DNA of 64,000 nucleotides from Rheum nobile (GCA_027886185.1 WOAB01000878.1:1810001-1874000); one strand, 5' to 3'; shown: positions 1 to 11,525, numbered from the stretch's first letter. Numbers and translations: made by a program. Notes: generated from the letters alone by a model not told the origin.

Positions 1-255
1 GCTGTGTGGAAACTTGCTAGGTGAAACTCCATTTCTTCTTATTTTCTTAAGCTTGATTTTGGTGTTATTTCATTTGTGTAGTCTTAGTAGAAACCCCCCC
101 CCCCCTCCCCATTTGTTCTTTAAAGTTGATAAATTAGTAATTACATAGAAATTGACGTGTTGATTCCCTTGGATTCAACTCCTTACTTGCATGCTATACT
201 CTAGTTGCATATTAGGATTACTTTGATAGCGCGCACGACTGAAAATACGTTATCA
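1..255 (+). repeat. LTR, 3' part (copy 0 of the tandem array)
   Basis: This is the last 255 bp of an LTR whose start lies before the window. It matches 2691-2942 and ends in the same ACGTTATCA followed by the primer site. Confidence 0.85.
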
Positions 256-259
256 AATT

Positions 260-277
260 TGGCGTCGTTGCCGGGGA
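260..277 (+). promoter_or_regulatory. Primer binding site, tRNA-Asp type
   Basis: TGGCGTCGTTGCCGGGGA lies 4 bp after the LTR end. It matches the complement of the plant tRNA-Asp 3' end at all but one position (T for C at position 6). The same site recurs at 2947-2964 and 5623-5640; the third copy has one extra change (A for G). Confidence 0.8.
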
Positions 278-1618
278 ATTAATAATTGTTCCTTCTCTTT
301 GTAATTGTTTGTTTATCAACTTTTGGTGTGAACCTTCTGTATGGTTCACACCCGTGCTACTGATTCTCCCATTCTTGATTTTGATCCTGGAAAATGTCCG
401 CCCAAGACGGAGGTTTGAGTTGAGCACCATTGAGTCGAGCCACGACGTTAAAAAAAGGCGCTTCTCGGGAGGCAACCCGAGGTGTGTGATGTTTTAATTT
501 TTTTTTTGCAATTTTTGTCGTTCTTTTTAATTGCCTTTTCAGTGTGTTAGTGGTTAGGGAAGGAAGCCCGAAGCGCGGGTTCAGCTGCTGTCTGCAGTCA
601 AAACCGCGACCTCCCGCGATTGGCCGCGATTGCGGTTTTTCTACTGTAAGTTCCTTCCTTTTCAAAAAAAAATAAAAATAAAAATAAAAATAAAAATAAA
701 AATCTGAGGTCCTCTGTCGATAGGTTCCCAGAAGAAGAGCCTGTGATTGTAGGTTGCAAACTACGATCACATGTATGTGCTCAGAAACCTTTAGGGAGTT
801 GGCGATTTGCTGTATTCGTCATTCATTATCTTCTTTTGTGGATCTATATTTCGGAGTTCTTCTATGTTACCCCTTGTCTTGGATGAGCTGTGCATTATTG
901 GATCATCATTGTTGCTCATCCCACTTCTACCACACCTTGTGCTTCATTGGAGAGAGGTCATCCGGTCTTGTATGTGAGTCTTCTGTTTTCTCTTTCCCCG
1001 TGATTCTACTTTGTCTTTCATTACATTGAGGACAATGCAATGTTTAAGTCTGGGGGAGAGAATGTATTCACATGTTTTAGGGTGTTGTATATTTGTGTAT
1101 GGCATATGTATAAATTTTTGAAAAATTTGAAATAGAAAAAGCCAAAAATATGAGAAAAAGGCAACCAAAATCCTGGGATTAGCTAAAAACCCGAAAGGGC
1201 AGTTCAGGTAAAAAGCAGGTAGTCCGACCGACTCTAGGTTGGTGCAAAAATGGACTTGAGTGATGTGAGCAATATGTTAGATATCTAGCAAAATGAAATG
1301 AGTGGCTAGGTGAAAACCCGAAAGGGCGCCTAGGCAGAATGAGTGCAAAGAAAAAAGAGTGAAATTTTAGGATCATTCTGGCGTTGGCGTGATAAGAAGT
1401 GGTGTTATAAGGATATCGGGTAGGATCACTCATGGAGCGATAAGGAGCTAGATAGGAGCTAGGATTAGATTATAATGCATTACTCATATTTGGTTGTTGG
1501 GAGGCGAAGTGTTTAGTCTTGTAATTGCTAGTATCATTTTTTCTTATACTTTCTGAAACCTGTGTGCTGATTGGAGGAGTGAGTTTTCTTTTAGCTTACT
1601 CGAGGACGAGCAAGGTTT

Positions 1619-1633
1619 AAGTATGGGGGAATT
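1619..1633 (+). other. Polypurine tract of the tandem element
   Basis: AAGTATGGGGGAATT directly precedes the LTR start TGATAAG at 1634. The same junction is at 4300-4314 and 6965-6979. Confidence 0.75.
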
Positions 1634-2942
1634 TGATAAGCGGTATTTTACATAGCGCAACTAGTAATTATTAGCATATTATTGAGGAGATTTGGATTTG
1701 ATTTATGGGATATTTCTGTAATCCGGAGAATAGGTGAGAAGTGGTTAAATCATAGGATTTACAGAGTTTTGGAGGTAAGTTGGTGTTTGAGGTGCGGAGC
1801 TGCATTGTGGATGTTTTTGGAAGCACTTACGAGTTGAAGACGGTGCCCGAAGTCATTTAGGAAAGCTGGTGATCAGAAGACAGAAGTTGCTGGAGTGGAG
1901 ACCGCGAGCTGACGCGACTAATGGCGACCAGCGGTTAGCAGATTTCCAGCAGAACCTTGGGGAGCACAAACCGCGATCCCCCGCGATCGCGGTTGGTCGC
2001 GGTTTTCTGAGCGATTGAACAACTTTCGATTTTCTCCAACTGCTGGGCTGTTTCGTTTTGTTTAATTGAGCATGTATTTAAGGGGCTCGGATTAGGGTTT
2101 AAAATGACGGCCGGGAGAGCTAGCCTGGGGGCTAATCTTCCTTTTTACTCTCAAGAACACTTAGATTTCTTTTCTCTCTTTTGGATTGGAATTGGTTGTG
2201 AAGAACTAATTTCCTGTTTTGCCTAGCGTGGAAGCACAAAGTTAACCCGGTTGTAAGGTTCATTTCTCTTGTTCATCCCTTGTTGGATTTGATATTAATT
2301 TCCTTGAGCATATTTCAAATTTCTATATTTTTGACTAGATTGATCTCCTGGTTTAAATCTTTAGTTATCTAATTGCTAGAATTGGGATAGACGGTGGAAT
2401 CCCTAATCACTTGTAGCGATCACAATTGCATGAAATTGGTAAATTGAATTCAATTGTGAAAAGGAAATTGATTTGCATTGCATACTTGCGTTGTTGAGTC
2501 TTTGCATGCAATCCATACAATCTTACACTTTATGCTACTAATTGAACCAACCTTAGAAGGTCTTCTAGGTTATCAGTTAGTAAGTGTTAGCAGGACCGGT
2601 TGGCTTGTTAATATAAATAAGATCAGAAGGGGAACAAATCAAAAGGGTGAATATGAACATGAGAGGAATCAATGATCAACTTGGTTGACTGCTGTGTGGA
2701 AACTTGCTAGGTGAAACTCCATTTCTTCTTATTTTCTTAAGCTTGATTTTGGTGTTATTTCATTTGTGTAGTCTTAGTAGAAACCCCCCCCCCCCCCATT
2801 TGTTCTTTAAAGTTGATAAATTAGTAATTACATAGAAATTGACGTGTTGATTCCCTTGGATTCAACTCCTTACTTGCATGCTATACTCTAGTTGCATATT
2901 AGGATTACTTTGATAGCGCGCACGACTGAAAATACGTTATCA
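1634..2942 (+). repeat. LTR, copy 1 (1309 bp)
   Basis: The LTR starts TGATAA and ends TTATCA, a short perfect inverted terminus. A cluster of short GC palindromes, including CCGCGATCGCGG, lies at about 1905-2015, and a TATA-like TATTTAAG is at 2075-2082. A poly-C run lies near 2785-2798. Both flanks are internal regions of the same family. Confidence 0.85.
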
Positions 2943-4314
2943 AATTTGGCGTCGTTGCCGGGGAATTAATAATTGTTCCTTCTCTTTGTAATTGTTTGTT
3001 TATCAACTTTTGGTGTGAACCTTCTGTATGGTTCACACCCGTGCTACTGATTCTCCCATTCTTGATTTTGATCCTGGAAAATGTCCGCCCAAGACGGAGG
3101 TTTGAGTTGAGCACCATTGAGTCGAGCCATGACGTTAAAAAAAGGCGCTTCTCGGGAGGCAACCCGAGGTGTGTGATGTTTTAATTTTTTTTTTGCAATT
3201 TTTGTCGTTCTTTTTAATTGCCTTTTCAGTGTGTTAGTGGTTAGGGAAGGAAGCCCGAAGCGCGGGTTCAGCTGCTGTCTGCAGTCAAAACCGCGACCTC
3301 CCGCGGTTGGCCGCGATTGCGGTTTTTCTACTGTAAGTTCCTTCCTTTTCAAAAAAAAATAAAAATAAAAATAAAAATAAAAATCTGAGGTCCTCTGTCG
3401 ATAGGTTCCCAGAAGAAGAGCCTGTGATTGTAGGTTGCAAACTGCGATCACATGTATGTGCTCAGAAACCTTTAGGGAGTTGGCGATTTGCTGTATTCGT
3501 CATTCATTATCTTCTTTTGTGGATCTATATTTCGGAGTTCTTCTATGTTACCCCTTGTCTTGGATGAGCTGTGCATTATTGGATCATCATTGTTGCTCAT
3601 CCCACTTCTACCACACCTTGTGCTTCATTGGAGAGAGGTCATCCGGTCTTGTATGTGAGTCTTTTGTTTTCTCTTTCCCCGTGATTCTACTTTGTCTTTC
3701 ATTACATTGAGGACAATGCAATGTTTAAGTCTGGGGGAGAGAATGTATTCACATGTTTTAGGGTGTTGTATATTTGTGTATGGCATATGTATAAATTTTT
3801 GAAAAATTTGAAATAGAAAAAGCCAAAAATATGAGAAAAAGGCAACCAAAATCCTGGGATTAGCTAAAAACCCGAAAGGGCAGTTCAGGTAAAAAGCAGG
3901 TAGTCCGACCGACTCTAGGTTGGTGCAAAAATGAACTTGAGTGATGTGAGCAATATGTTAGATATCTAGCAAAATGAAATGAGTGGCTAGGTGAAAACCC
4001 GAAAGGGCGCCTAGGCAGAATGAGTGCAAAGAAAAAAGAGTGAAATTTTAGGATCATTCTGGCGTTGGCGTGATAAGAAGTGGTGTTATAAGGATATCGG
4101 GTAGGATCACTCATGGAGCGATAAGGAGCTAGATAGGAGCTAGGATTAGATTATAATGCATTACTCATATTTGGTTGTTGGGAGGCGAAGTGTTTAGTCT
4201 TGTAATTGCTAGTATCATTTTTTCTTATACTTTCTGAAACCTGTGTGCTGATTGGAGGAGTGAGTTTTCTTTTAGCTTACTCGAGGACGAGCAAGGTTTA
4301 AGTATGGGGGAATT
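2943..4314 (+). mobile_element. Internal region, copy 2
   Basis: It is nearly identical to 256-1633 at 1372 bp. Both CCCGAAAGGG hairpins are intact (3871-3880 and 3998-4007). The AAAAAT tract is shorter than in copy 1. Confidence 0.8.
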
Positions 4315-5618
4315 TGATAAGCGGTATTTTACATAGCGCAACTAGTAATTATTAGCATATTATTGAGGAGATTTGGATTTGATTTATGGGATATTTCTGT
4401 AATCCGAAGAATAGGTGAGAAGTGGTTAAATCATAGGATTTACAGAGTTTTGGAGGTAAGTTGGTGTTTGAGGTGCGGAGCTGCATTGTGGATGTTTTTG
4501 GAAGCACTTACGAGTTGAAGACGGTGCCCGAAGTCATTTAGGAAAGCTGGTGATCAGAAGACAGAAGTTGCTGGAGTGGAGACCGCGAGCTGACGCGACT
4601 AATGGCGACCAGCGGTTAGCAGATTTCCAGCAGAACCTTGGGGAGCACAAACCGCGATCCCCCGCGATCGCGGTTGGTCGCGGTTTTCTGAGCGATTGAA
4701 CAACTTTCGATTTTCTCCAACTGCTGGGCTGTTTCGTTTTGTTTAATTGAGCATGTATTTAAGGGGCTCGGATTAGGGTTTAAAATGACGGCCGGGAGAG
4801 CTAGCCTGGGGGCTAATCTTCCTTTTTACTCTCAAGAACACTTAGATTTCTTTTCTCTCTTTTGGATTGGAATTGGTTGTGAAGAACTAATTTCCTGTTT
4901 TGCCTAGCGTGGAAGCACAAAGTTAACCCGGTTGTAAGGTTCATTTCTCTTGTTCATCCCTTGTTGGATTTGATATTAATTTCCTTGAGCATATTTCAAA
5001 TTTCTATATTTTTGACTAGATTGATCTCCTGGTTTAAATCTTTAGTTATCTAATTGCTAGAATTGGGATAGACGGTGGAATCCCTAATCACTTGTAGCGA
5101 TCACAATTGCATGAAATTGGTAAATTGAATTCAATTGTGAAAAGGAAATTGATTTGCATTGCATACTTGCGTTGTTGAGTCTTTGCATGCAATCCATACA
5201 ATCTTACACTTTATGCTACTAATTGAACCAACCTTAGAAGGTCTTCTAGGTTATCAGTTAGTAAGTGTTAGCAGGACCGGTTGGCTTGTTAATATAAATA
5301 AGATCAGAAGGGGAACAAATCAAAAGGGTGAATATGAACATGAGAGGAATCAATGATCAACTTGGTTGACTGCTGTGTGGAAACTTGCTAGGTGAAACTC
5401 CCTTTCTTCTTATTTTCTTAAGCTTGATTTTGGTGTTATTTCATTTGTGTAGTCTTAGTAGAAACCCCCCCCCATTTGTTCTTTAAAGTTGATAAATTAG
5501 TAATTACATAGAAATTGACGTGTTGATTCCCTTGGGTTCAACTCCTTACTTGCATGCTATACTCTAGTTGCATATTAGGATTACTTTGATAGCGCGCACG
5601 ACTGAAAATACGTTATCA
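4315..5618 (+). repeat. LTR, copy 2 (1304 bp)
   Basis: It has the same TGATAA and TTATCA ends as copy 1 and is followed by the primer site at 5623. The poly-C run is shorter than in the other copies. Confidence 0.85.
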
Positions 5619-6979
5619 AATTTGGCGTCGTTGCCAGGGAATTAATAATTGTTCCTTCTCTTTGTAATTGTTTGTTTATCAACTTTTGGTGTGAACCTTC
5701 TGTATGGTTCACACCCGTGCTACTGATTCTCCCATTCTTGATTTTGATCCTGGAAAATGTCCGCCCAAGACGGAGGTTTGAGTTGAGCACCATTGAGTCG
5801 AGCCACGACGTTAAAAAAAGGCGCTTCTCGGGAGGCAACCCGAGGTGTGTGATGTTTTAATTTTTTTTTTGCAATTTTTGTCGTTCTTTTTAACTGCCTT
5901 TTCAGTGTGTTAGTGGTTAGGGAAGGAAGCCCGAAGCGCGGGTTCAGCTGCTGTCTGCAGTCAAAACCGCGACCTCCCGCGGTTGGCCGCAATTGCGGTT
6001 TTTCTACTGTAAGTTCCTTCCTTTTCAAAATAAAAATAAAAATAAAAATCTGAGGTCCTCTGTCGATAGGTTCCCAGAAGAAGAGCCTGTGATTGTAGGT
6101 TGCAAACTACGATCACATGTATGTGCTCAGAAACCTTTAGGGAGTTGGCGATTTGTTGTATTTGTCATTCATTATCTTCTTTTGTGGATCTATATTTCGG
6201 AGTTCTTCTATGTTACCCCTTGTCTTGGATGAGCTGTGCATTATTGGATCATCATTGTTTCTCATCCCACTTCTACCACACCTTGTGCTTCATTGGAGAG
6301 AGGCCATCCGGTCTTGTATGTGAGTCTTCTATTTTCTCTTTCCCCGTGATTCTACTTTGTCTTTCATTACATTGAGGACAATGCAATGTTTAAGTCTGGG
6401 GGAGAGAATGTATTCACATGTTTTAGGGTGTTGTATATTTGTGTATGGCATATGTATAAATTTTTGAAAAATTTGAAATAGAAAAATCCAAAAATATGAG
6501 AAAAAGGCAACCAAAATCTTGGGATGAGCTAAAAATCCGAAAGGGCACTTCAGGTTAAAAGCAGGTAGTCCGACCGACTCTAGGTTGGTGCAAAAATGGA
6601 CTTGAGTGATGTGAGCAATATGTGAGATATCTAGCAAAATAAAATGAGTGGCTAGGTGAAAACCCAAAAGGGCGCCTAGGCAGAATGAGTGCAAAGAAAA
6701 AAGAGTGAAATTTTAGGATCATTCTGGCGTTGGCGTGATAAGAAGTGGTGTTATAAGGAGATCGGGTAGGATCACTCATGGAGCGATAAGGAGCTAGATA
6801 GGAGCTAGGATTAGATTATAATGCATTTCTCATATTTGGTTGTTGGGAGGCGAAGTGTTTAGTCTTGTAATTGCTAGTATCATTTTTTCTTATACTTTCT
6901 GAAACATGTGTGCTGATTGGAGGAGTGAGTTTTCTTTTAGCTTACTCGAGGACGAGCAAGGTTTAAGTATGGGGGAATT
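5619..6979 (+). mobile_element. Internal region, copy 3
   Basis: At 1361 bp this is the most diverged of the three internal copies by eye. Both tetraloop hairpins are altered (TCCGAAAGGG near 6536 and CCCAAAAGGG near 6663). The AAAAAT tract is the shortest of the three. Confidence 0.8.
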
Positions 6980-8300
6980 TGATAAGCGGTATTTTACATA
7001 GCGCAACTAGTAATTATTAGCATATTATTGAGGAGATTTGGATTTGATTTATGGGATATTTCTGTAATCCGGAGAATAGGTGAGAAGTGGTTAAATCATA
7101 GGATTTATATAGTTTTGGAGGTAAGTTGGTGTTTGAGGTGCGGAGCTGCATTGTGGATGTTTTTGGAAGCACTTACGAGTTGAAGACGGTGCCCGAAGTC
7201 ATTTAGGAAAGCTGGTGATCAGAAGACAGAAGTTGCTGGAGTGGAGACCGTGAGCTGACGCGACTAATGGCGACCAGCGGTTAGCAGATTTCCAGCAGAA
7301 CCTTGGGGAGCACAAACCGCGATCCCCCGCGATCGCGGTTGGTCGCGGTTTTCTGAGCGACTGAACAACTTCCGATTTTCTCCAACTGTTGGGCTGTTTC
7401 GTTTTGTTTAATTGAGCAGGTATTTAAGGGGCTCGGATTAGGGTTTAAAATGACGGCCGGGAGAGCTAGCCTGGGGGCTAATCTTCCTTTTTACTCTCAA
7501 GAACACTTAGATTTCTTTTCTCTCTTTTGGATTGGAATTGGTTGTGAAGAACTAATTTCTTGTTTTGCCTAGCATGGAAGCACAAAGTTAACCCGGTTGT
7601 AAGGTTCATTTCTCTTGTTCATCCCTTGTTGGATTTGATATTAATTTCCTTGAGCATATTTCAAATTTCTATATTTTTGACTAGATTGATCTCCTGGTTT
7701 AAATCTTTAGTTATCTAATTGCTAGAATTGGGATAGACGGTGGAATCCCTAATCACTTGTAGCGATCACAATTGCATGAAATTGGTAAATTGAATTCAAT
7801 TGTGAAAAGGAAATTGATTTGCATTGCATACTTGCGTTGTTGAGTCTTTGCATGCAATCCATACAATCTTACACTTTATGCTACTAATTGAACCAACCTT
7901 AGAAGGTCTTCTAGGTTATCAGTTAGTAAGTGTTAGCAGGACCGGTTGGCTTGTTAATATAAATAAGATCGGAAGGGGAACAAATCAAAAGGGTGAATAT
8001 GAACATGAGAGGAATCAATGATCAACTTGGTTGACTGCTGTGTGGAAACTTGCTAGGTGAAACTTCCTTTCTTCTTATTTTCTTAAGCTTGATTTTGGTG
8101 TTATTTCATTTGTGTAGTCTTAGTAGAAAACCAACCCCCCCCCCCCCCCCCCCCCATTTGTTCTTTAAAGTTGATAAATTAGTAATTACATAGAAATTGA
8201 CGTGTTGATTCCCTTGGGTTCAACTCCTTACTTGCATGCTATACTCTAGTTGCATATTAGGATTACTTTGATAGCGTGAACGACTGAAAATACATTATCA
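6980..8300 (+). repeat. LTR, copy 3 (1321 bp), right end of the array
   Basis: It starts after the last polypurine tract and ends in ACATTATCA at 8300. No primer site follows; LINE sequence begins at 8301, so this is the true right boundary. It has the longest poly-C run of the array (about 8135-8155). The 5-bp target duplication cannot be tested because the left end is missing. Confidence 0.85.
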
Positions 8301-8593
8301 ACTGTACTGAGCTGGCTGGGGACCGCTTCTAATGCAACCAATTTCAAGGATTGGTTCACTTTGCTGGGCGTAACAGGAGAAAAGCTGCCTTCATTTTTCA
8401 AGCAACTTGTGCAGCAATGACCAACTTTATTTACTACACATGGCAAACTAGAAATAGGGGAATTTTTGACAACCACATTGCTCAAGTTCAAGAGTGCGCG
8501 AACCAGATCATTGCCACTACTAAACTTTGCATCTCCGTTCGGGTGAATTCAAAGTCACAATCGGCTAGAACTTGGCTTGCACAGCTCCATATT

Positions 8594-8630
<37 letters not shown>

Positions 8631-8763
8631 TCTAACCTTTGTTTTGCTATCTGTTGACTCACTTTTGTTGTTCTTTGGTGTGGTATAGTTACACACCAAC
8701 AAACTTGTTGTATATCCTTCCCCATTTTGCTTAATATTATTAACCCTTTTATTAAAAAAAAAA
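8301..8763 (+). pseudogene. LINE (L1-type) 3' end, interrupted by the LTR array
   Basis: Frames in 8301-8602 match the C-terminal part of plant non-LTR retrotransposon reverse transcriptases (zf-RVT region). One continuous stretch, 8351-8602, contains a typical segment ending in a 'YYTWQTRNRGIF'-like motif. The cysteine/histidine part lies upstream of the LTR insertion, outside the window. After the stop come a GATA microsatellite, a short 3' untranslated region and an A-run at about 8753-8763, the usual end of a plant L1 element. The N-terminal endonuclease and catalytic reverse transcriptase are absent. Confidence 0.65.
8594..8630 (+). repeat. GATA microsatellite
   Basis: About nine uninterrupted GATA units follow the LINE open frame directly and supply its stop. 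Confidence 0.9.
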
Positions 8764-9095
8764 CAATGAATTCCTTAAACTCTTTATTGGTTTTAATGTT
8801 TATGTGTATAGAGTATAGACGTTAAAAGGGACCTGCTTTTAACGTCAGTTGTCTCGGACCGAAGAATAAACTTTTTGAGATATACTATTATTTATTTATT
8901 TAATTACACAATTATTTTTCTTTTTTTTGGTAATAATTATTTTCTCTTTTTTTGGTAATAATTATTTTCTCATTTTTAAATGATAGTATAATTTTCATTT
9001 TTAAATATCACTAACACTCCTCTATTGCCAGTTTCTGCGGCCACTACTAAAGAAGATTCGGCAAAAAAATATGTAATGGTGTTTCTCCGTACGAC
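8764..9095. other. AT-rich spacer, no gene seen
   Basis: This is non-coding sequence. A 26-bp stretch (TTTTTTGGTAATAATTATTT type) is tandemly duplicated near 8920-8972. Nothing else is recognised. Confidence 0.5.
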
Positions 9096-9449
9096 CAGTG
9101 GCGGATCCATGAATTTATCAAAGGGGGTGGGGGGCGATTTTCCTTCGAGATTTTTTTTTTGCGCTTAATGGATCAACATTTATATTAATATCTTAAAACT
9201 ATAAAAAATATGACATTCACCTCTTAAAATTTGACTAATTCATATAATACATAATCTATCTTTTTGCATTTTTTATTATTATTATTAATGTAAGATTTTT
9301 TATTTTGTTTTTAATAAAAAAAATAAAACATGTAAGGAAAAATAAAAGAGAAATAAACATGTTTAATAAGCTTAAAGATTTTAATAAGGCTATTAAGACA
9401 CACTTTTTTAACAAAAATAGGAAAAAAAGAAGAGTTAGGAGGGATTGAA

Positions 9450-9511
9450 GATTTGAAGCCATGACCTATTGCTTTTCTCACACAAGTACCAAAACAGAAA
9501 CCACTAGGCCA
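9450..9511 (-). other. Degenerate tRNA-like A box and B box
   Basis: On the minus strand TGGCCTAGTGG (9501-9511) fits an RNA polymerase III A box. About 40 bp downstream, GGCTTCAAATC (9450-9460) fits a B box loosely. The A box is repeated near 9664-9674. No tRNA fold with an aminoacyl stem is evident, so this is a relic or a chance match. Confidence 0.35.
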
Positions 9512-9808
9512 ATGTATTTTTATTGTGATTTACTTATCATTCTATGTATATATAATGAAAATTGAAAATTCAAAGAGGGGCTAAAAACAAATATTTAATA
9601 CATTCTAAGGGGTTCGTCGGGGGAAAGCGGGGATTGTCGCCCCTTCAAGTACCAAGACAGAAATCACTAGGCCAATGTATTTTTATTGTGATTTACTTAT
9701 CATTCTATATATATATAATGGAAATTGAAAATTCAAAAAGGGGCTAAAAACAAATATTTAATATATTCTAAGAGGTTCGTCGGGAAAAAGCGGGGTTGTC
9801 GCCCCTTC
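9483..9808. repeat. Direct duplication inside the hAT element (period about 163 bp)
   Basis: The segment starting CAAGTACCAAAACAG at 9483 is repeated at 9646 with few differences. Each copy ends in a GTCGCCCCTTCAAG-like string that resembles the terminal sequence. Confidence 0.8.
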
Positions 9809-9926
9809 AAGCCCCCTAGATCTGCCCCTGCGTACGACAGTTATTAATCAAAGATAGGGGTTGCAACTTGCAATGATCAGATAGGACTTAGGACTTAGGA
9901 GTATGAGAAGAGATTTGAGGGATTAA

Positions 9927-11351
9927 CTAGTTTAGTTCACGTGCCATGCACGGGTCTTGGATAAAATTTTATATTGATATTTGTAAATTTTTAAAAAGTA
10001 TATTTATTTTATATTTAAAAAATATTAAATACATGAAAAAATATTTAATTAATGATAATATATATGAAATTTAAATAAGTATGATAATATAAAGAAATAT
10101 TTATTAATAATCAATTAATAAAGACTAATGTAATTTCATACATACATAATATATTGAATCAGGTATTATGCCTAGAAATAGATAATATATATTAATCAAG
10201 TTTTAAGATTATTTGTACAAAATTTATCTATTACCCCCAAATTAAGTCGTTACATTATATATGAAATAGATAATTTTTTATATGAAAATACTAAATGCTA
10301 AAACTTAGAATTTGATTCATGTCCAACAATATGAAGATTTGATATAACTAACGAGATATTTAATAAAACAAAATGGAACGTTAAAAAATACATGGAAATA
10401 ATACACTTTATCAATTAGTTAAGTAATTATGTTTTAGCAATCTAATAGTTAAATCAATAATTATTATAAAAGAAGATCATTTAATTTGATAAATAAATTA
10501 TTTATAAAACAAAGTTTAAAATATAACTAAGGTGGGATTTATTATTCTAACCTTTTTTAAAATTCAGATGATGTGACACATCTCATAGCTGAAATGTAAA
10601 TTGAATATGGCGTAGATGTAGATATAGATAGATTTGTTTTTTCATTTACCGATAACATATATGATTATAACTACTCAACAAAATAATTGGCCTAGTGATA
10701 ACAATAAATATAGAGGTATATATTATATATGTTTCATTTCATTTACAAAAAAATGACTTATAATTTATATACTTATCAGACTTGCCTTGATACCAATTTA
10801 AAACATACACATAACTTTATTAATTCTAAACTGCAATCAACGTATATGTAGATATATATTGATATGCAAATGTTAATTGTATGTGCTTATATTGATATTA
10901 ATACAAAGTTATAACAACCTCTTAAATATGGATATTTGTTTTAATGCGTGTTGTCACCTTATTTATGTTAATCTTGTAATGGTTCATTTAAATATTTTGG
11001 ATTTGCAAACAAAAAAGATTTGATATTAAGATATTGATGTATAACTAATAAGATTTTTAAGAAATGGGTTGATACAATTTAATCGGGGTTGTATGTTGAA
11101 TAAAATGGGTTGATACAATTTAAGAAAAATCCATAATTAATTATTAATTATTTTATTATATGTTTGTTAGAGGTTGTTAAGATAATTTGTTTAGATATTT
11201 GGTGATAAATTAAAATTAAGTTAGCTAAATTATAGAAGAATAAAATATTACAAAAGACAAAATGATCATAAAATGACACATAAAATTTATGGGACCAGAA
11301 TCGTTTTGATAGCTCAAAAGAAAAGAGCTTTAATATATAGTAATAGATAGA
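9927..11351 (-). mobile_element. Probable non-autonomous Helitron (1.4 kb)
   Basis: Read on the minus strand, the candidate starts TCTATCTATTACTATATATT (11351 downward) after a host A. It ends in CTAG at 9930-9927 before a host T, the A/T insertion pattern of Helitrons. A small hairpin (CGTGC-atg-GCACG, 9940-9952) lies 9 nt before the 3' CTAG, as the family requires. The body is AT-rich and contains no Rep/helicase frame. The exact 5' end could be 4 bp further in. Confidence 0.6.
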
Positions 11352-11525
11352 TTCTGACGATAGATGGGCTGTACATAGACGGTAGGAGCCCAATCTCGGA
11401 GTTGGTTTGGGCTGCAATTGGATTTGTAATTAATTGGGCTTGTTTTGGTCAAACCTGTTGTTTTCTCTCAGGATCCTCGCCATCACTTCATACAAATTGT
11501 CCAGAACGCACTAAATATTGATCTG
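11352..11525. other. Short non-repeat spacer between transposons
   Basis: This spacer is moderately GC-balanced. No gene or motif is recognised. Confidence 0.4.

Larger units (their letters stand above)
256..1633 (+). mobile_element. Internal region of non-autonomous LTR element, copy 1
   Basis: This internal region of 1378 bp has no recognisable gag, protease, reverse transcriptase or integrase. It holds the primer site; a GC palindrome cluster near 599-645; an AAAAAT microsatellite near 665-703; a polypurine-like tract (AAGTCTGGGGGAGAG, 1046-1060) of the kind found in the 3' non-coding part of Athila/Tat relatives; two CCCGAAAGGG hairpins (1190-1199 and 1317-1326); and the terminal polypurine tract. 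It looks like the 3' untranslated part of a larger element joined directly to the primer site, as expected for a large internal deletion derivative. Confidence 0.8.
1..8300 (+). mobile_element. Tandem array of a non-autonomous LTR retrotransposon (Athila/Tat-like)
   Basis: The same sequence recurs head to tail with period 2690, 2681 and 2665 bp (matching points 1, 2691, 5372 and 8037). Each period is one LTR (starts TGATAAGCGG, ends in TTATCA) plus one internal region of about 1.37 kb. The visible order is partial LTR, internal, LTR, internal, LTR, internal, LTR, so neighbouring copies share a single LTR between them. The internal region has a primer site complementary to plant tRNA-Asp and a polypurine tract but no gag or pol, so it depends on a helper. 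Copies look almost identical by eye and differ mainly in a poly-C run and an AAAAAT microsatellite. Unequal recombination between LTRs is the simplest cause. The left end lies outside the window. Short open frames inside are repeated only because the DNA is repeated. Confidence 0.9.
9096..9830. mobile_element. Non-autonomous hAT-type DNA transposon (735 bp)
   Basis: The left end is CAGTGGCGGATCCA and the right end reads TAGATCTGCCCCTG, giving imperfect inverted termini (CAGNGGCRGATC). The element is flanked on both sides by the identical 8 bp CGTACGAC (9088-9095 and 9831-9838), the duplication length of hAT transposons. There is no transposase frame. The interior holds a direct duplication and a degenerate tRNA-like promoter on the minus strand. 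Confidence 0.8.

Noticed and set aside
357..770. Open frame on the minus strand of the tandem element, repeated in other copies
   Set aside because: It recurs only because the DNA is repeated. It contains a low-complexity FYFYFYF run from the AAAAAT microsatellite, has no domain and changes length between copies.
754..1029. 91-codon cysteine-rich frame repeated in all three internal regions
   Set aside because: The copies are near-identical DNA, so conservation is uninformative. No start context, signal or domain supports it.
8135..8155. Poly-C run as a biological signal
   Set aside because: Run length varies between otherwise identical copies and long homopolymers are prone to sequencing error.
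9450..9511. A functional tRNA gene
   Set aside because: Only weak A and B boxes are present. No cloverleaf, anticodon arm or acceptor stem can be drawn.
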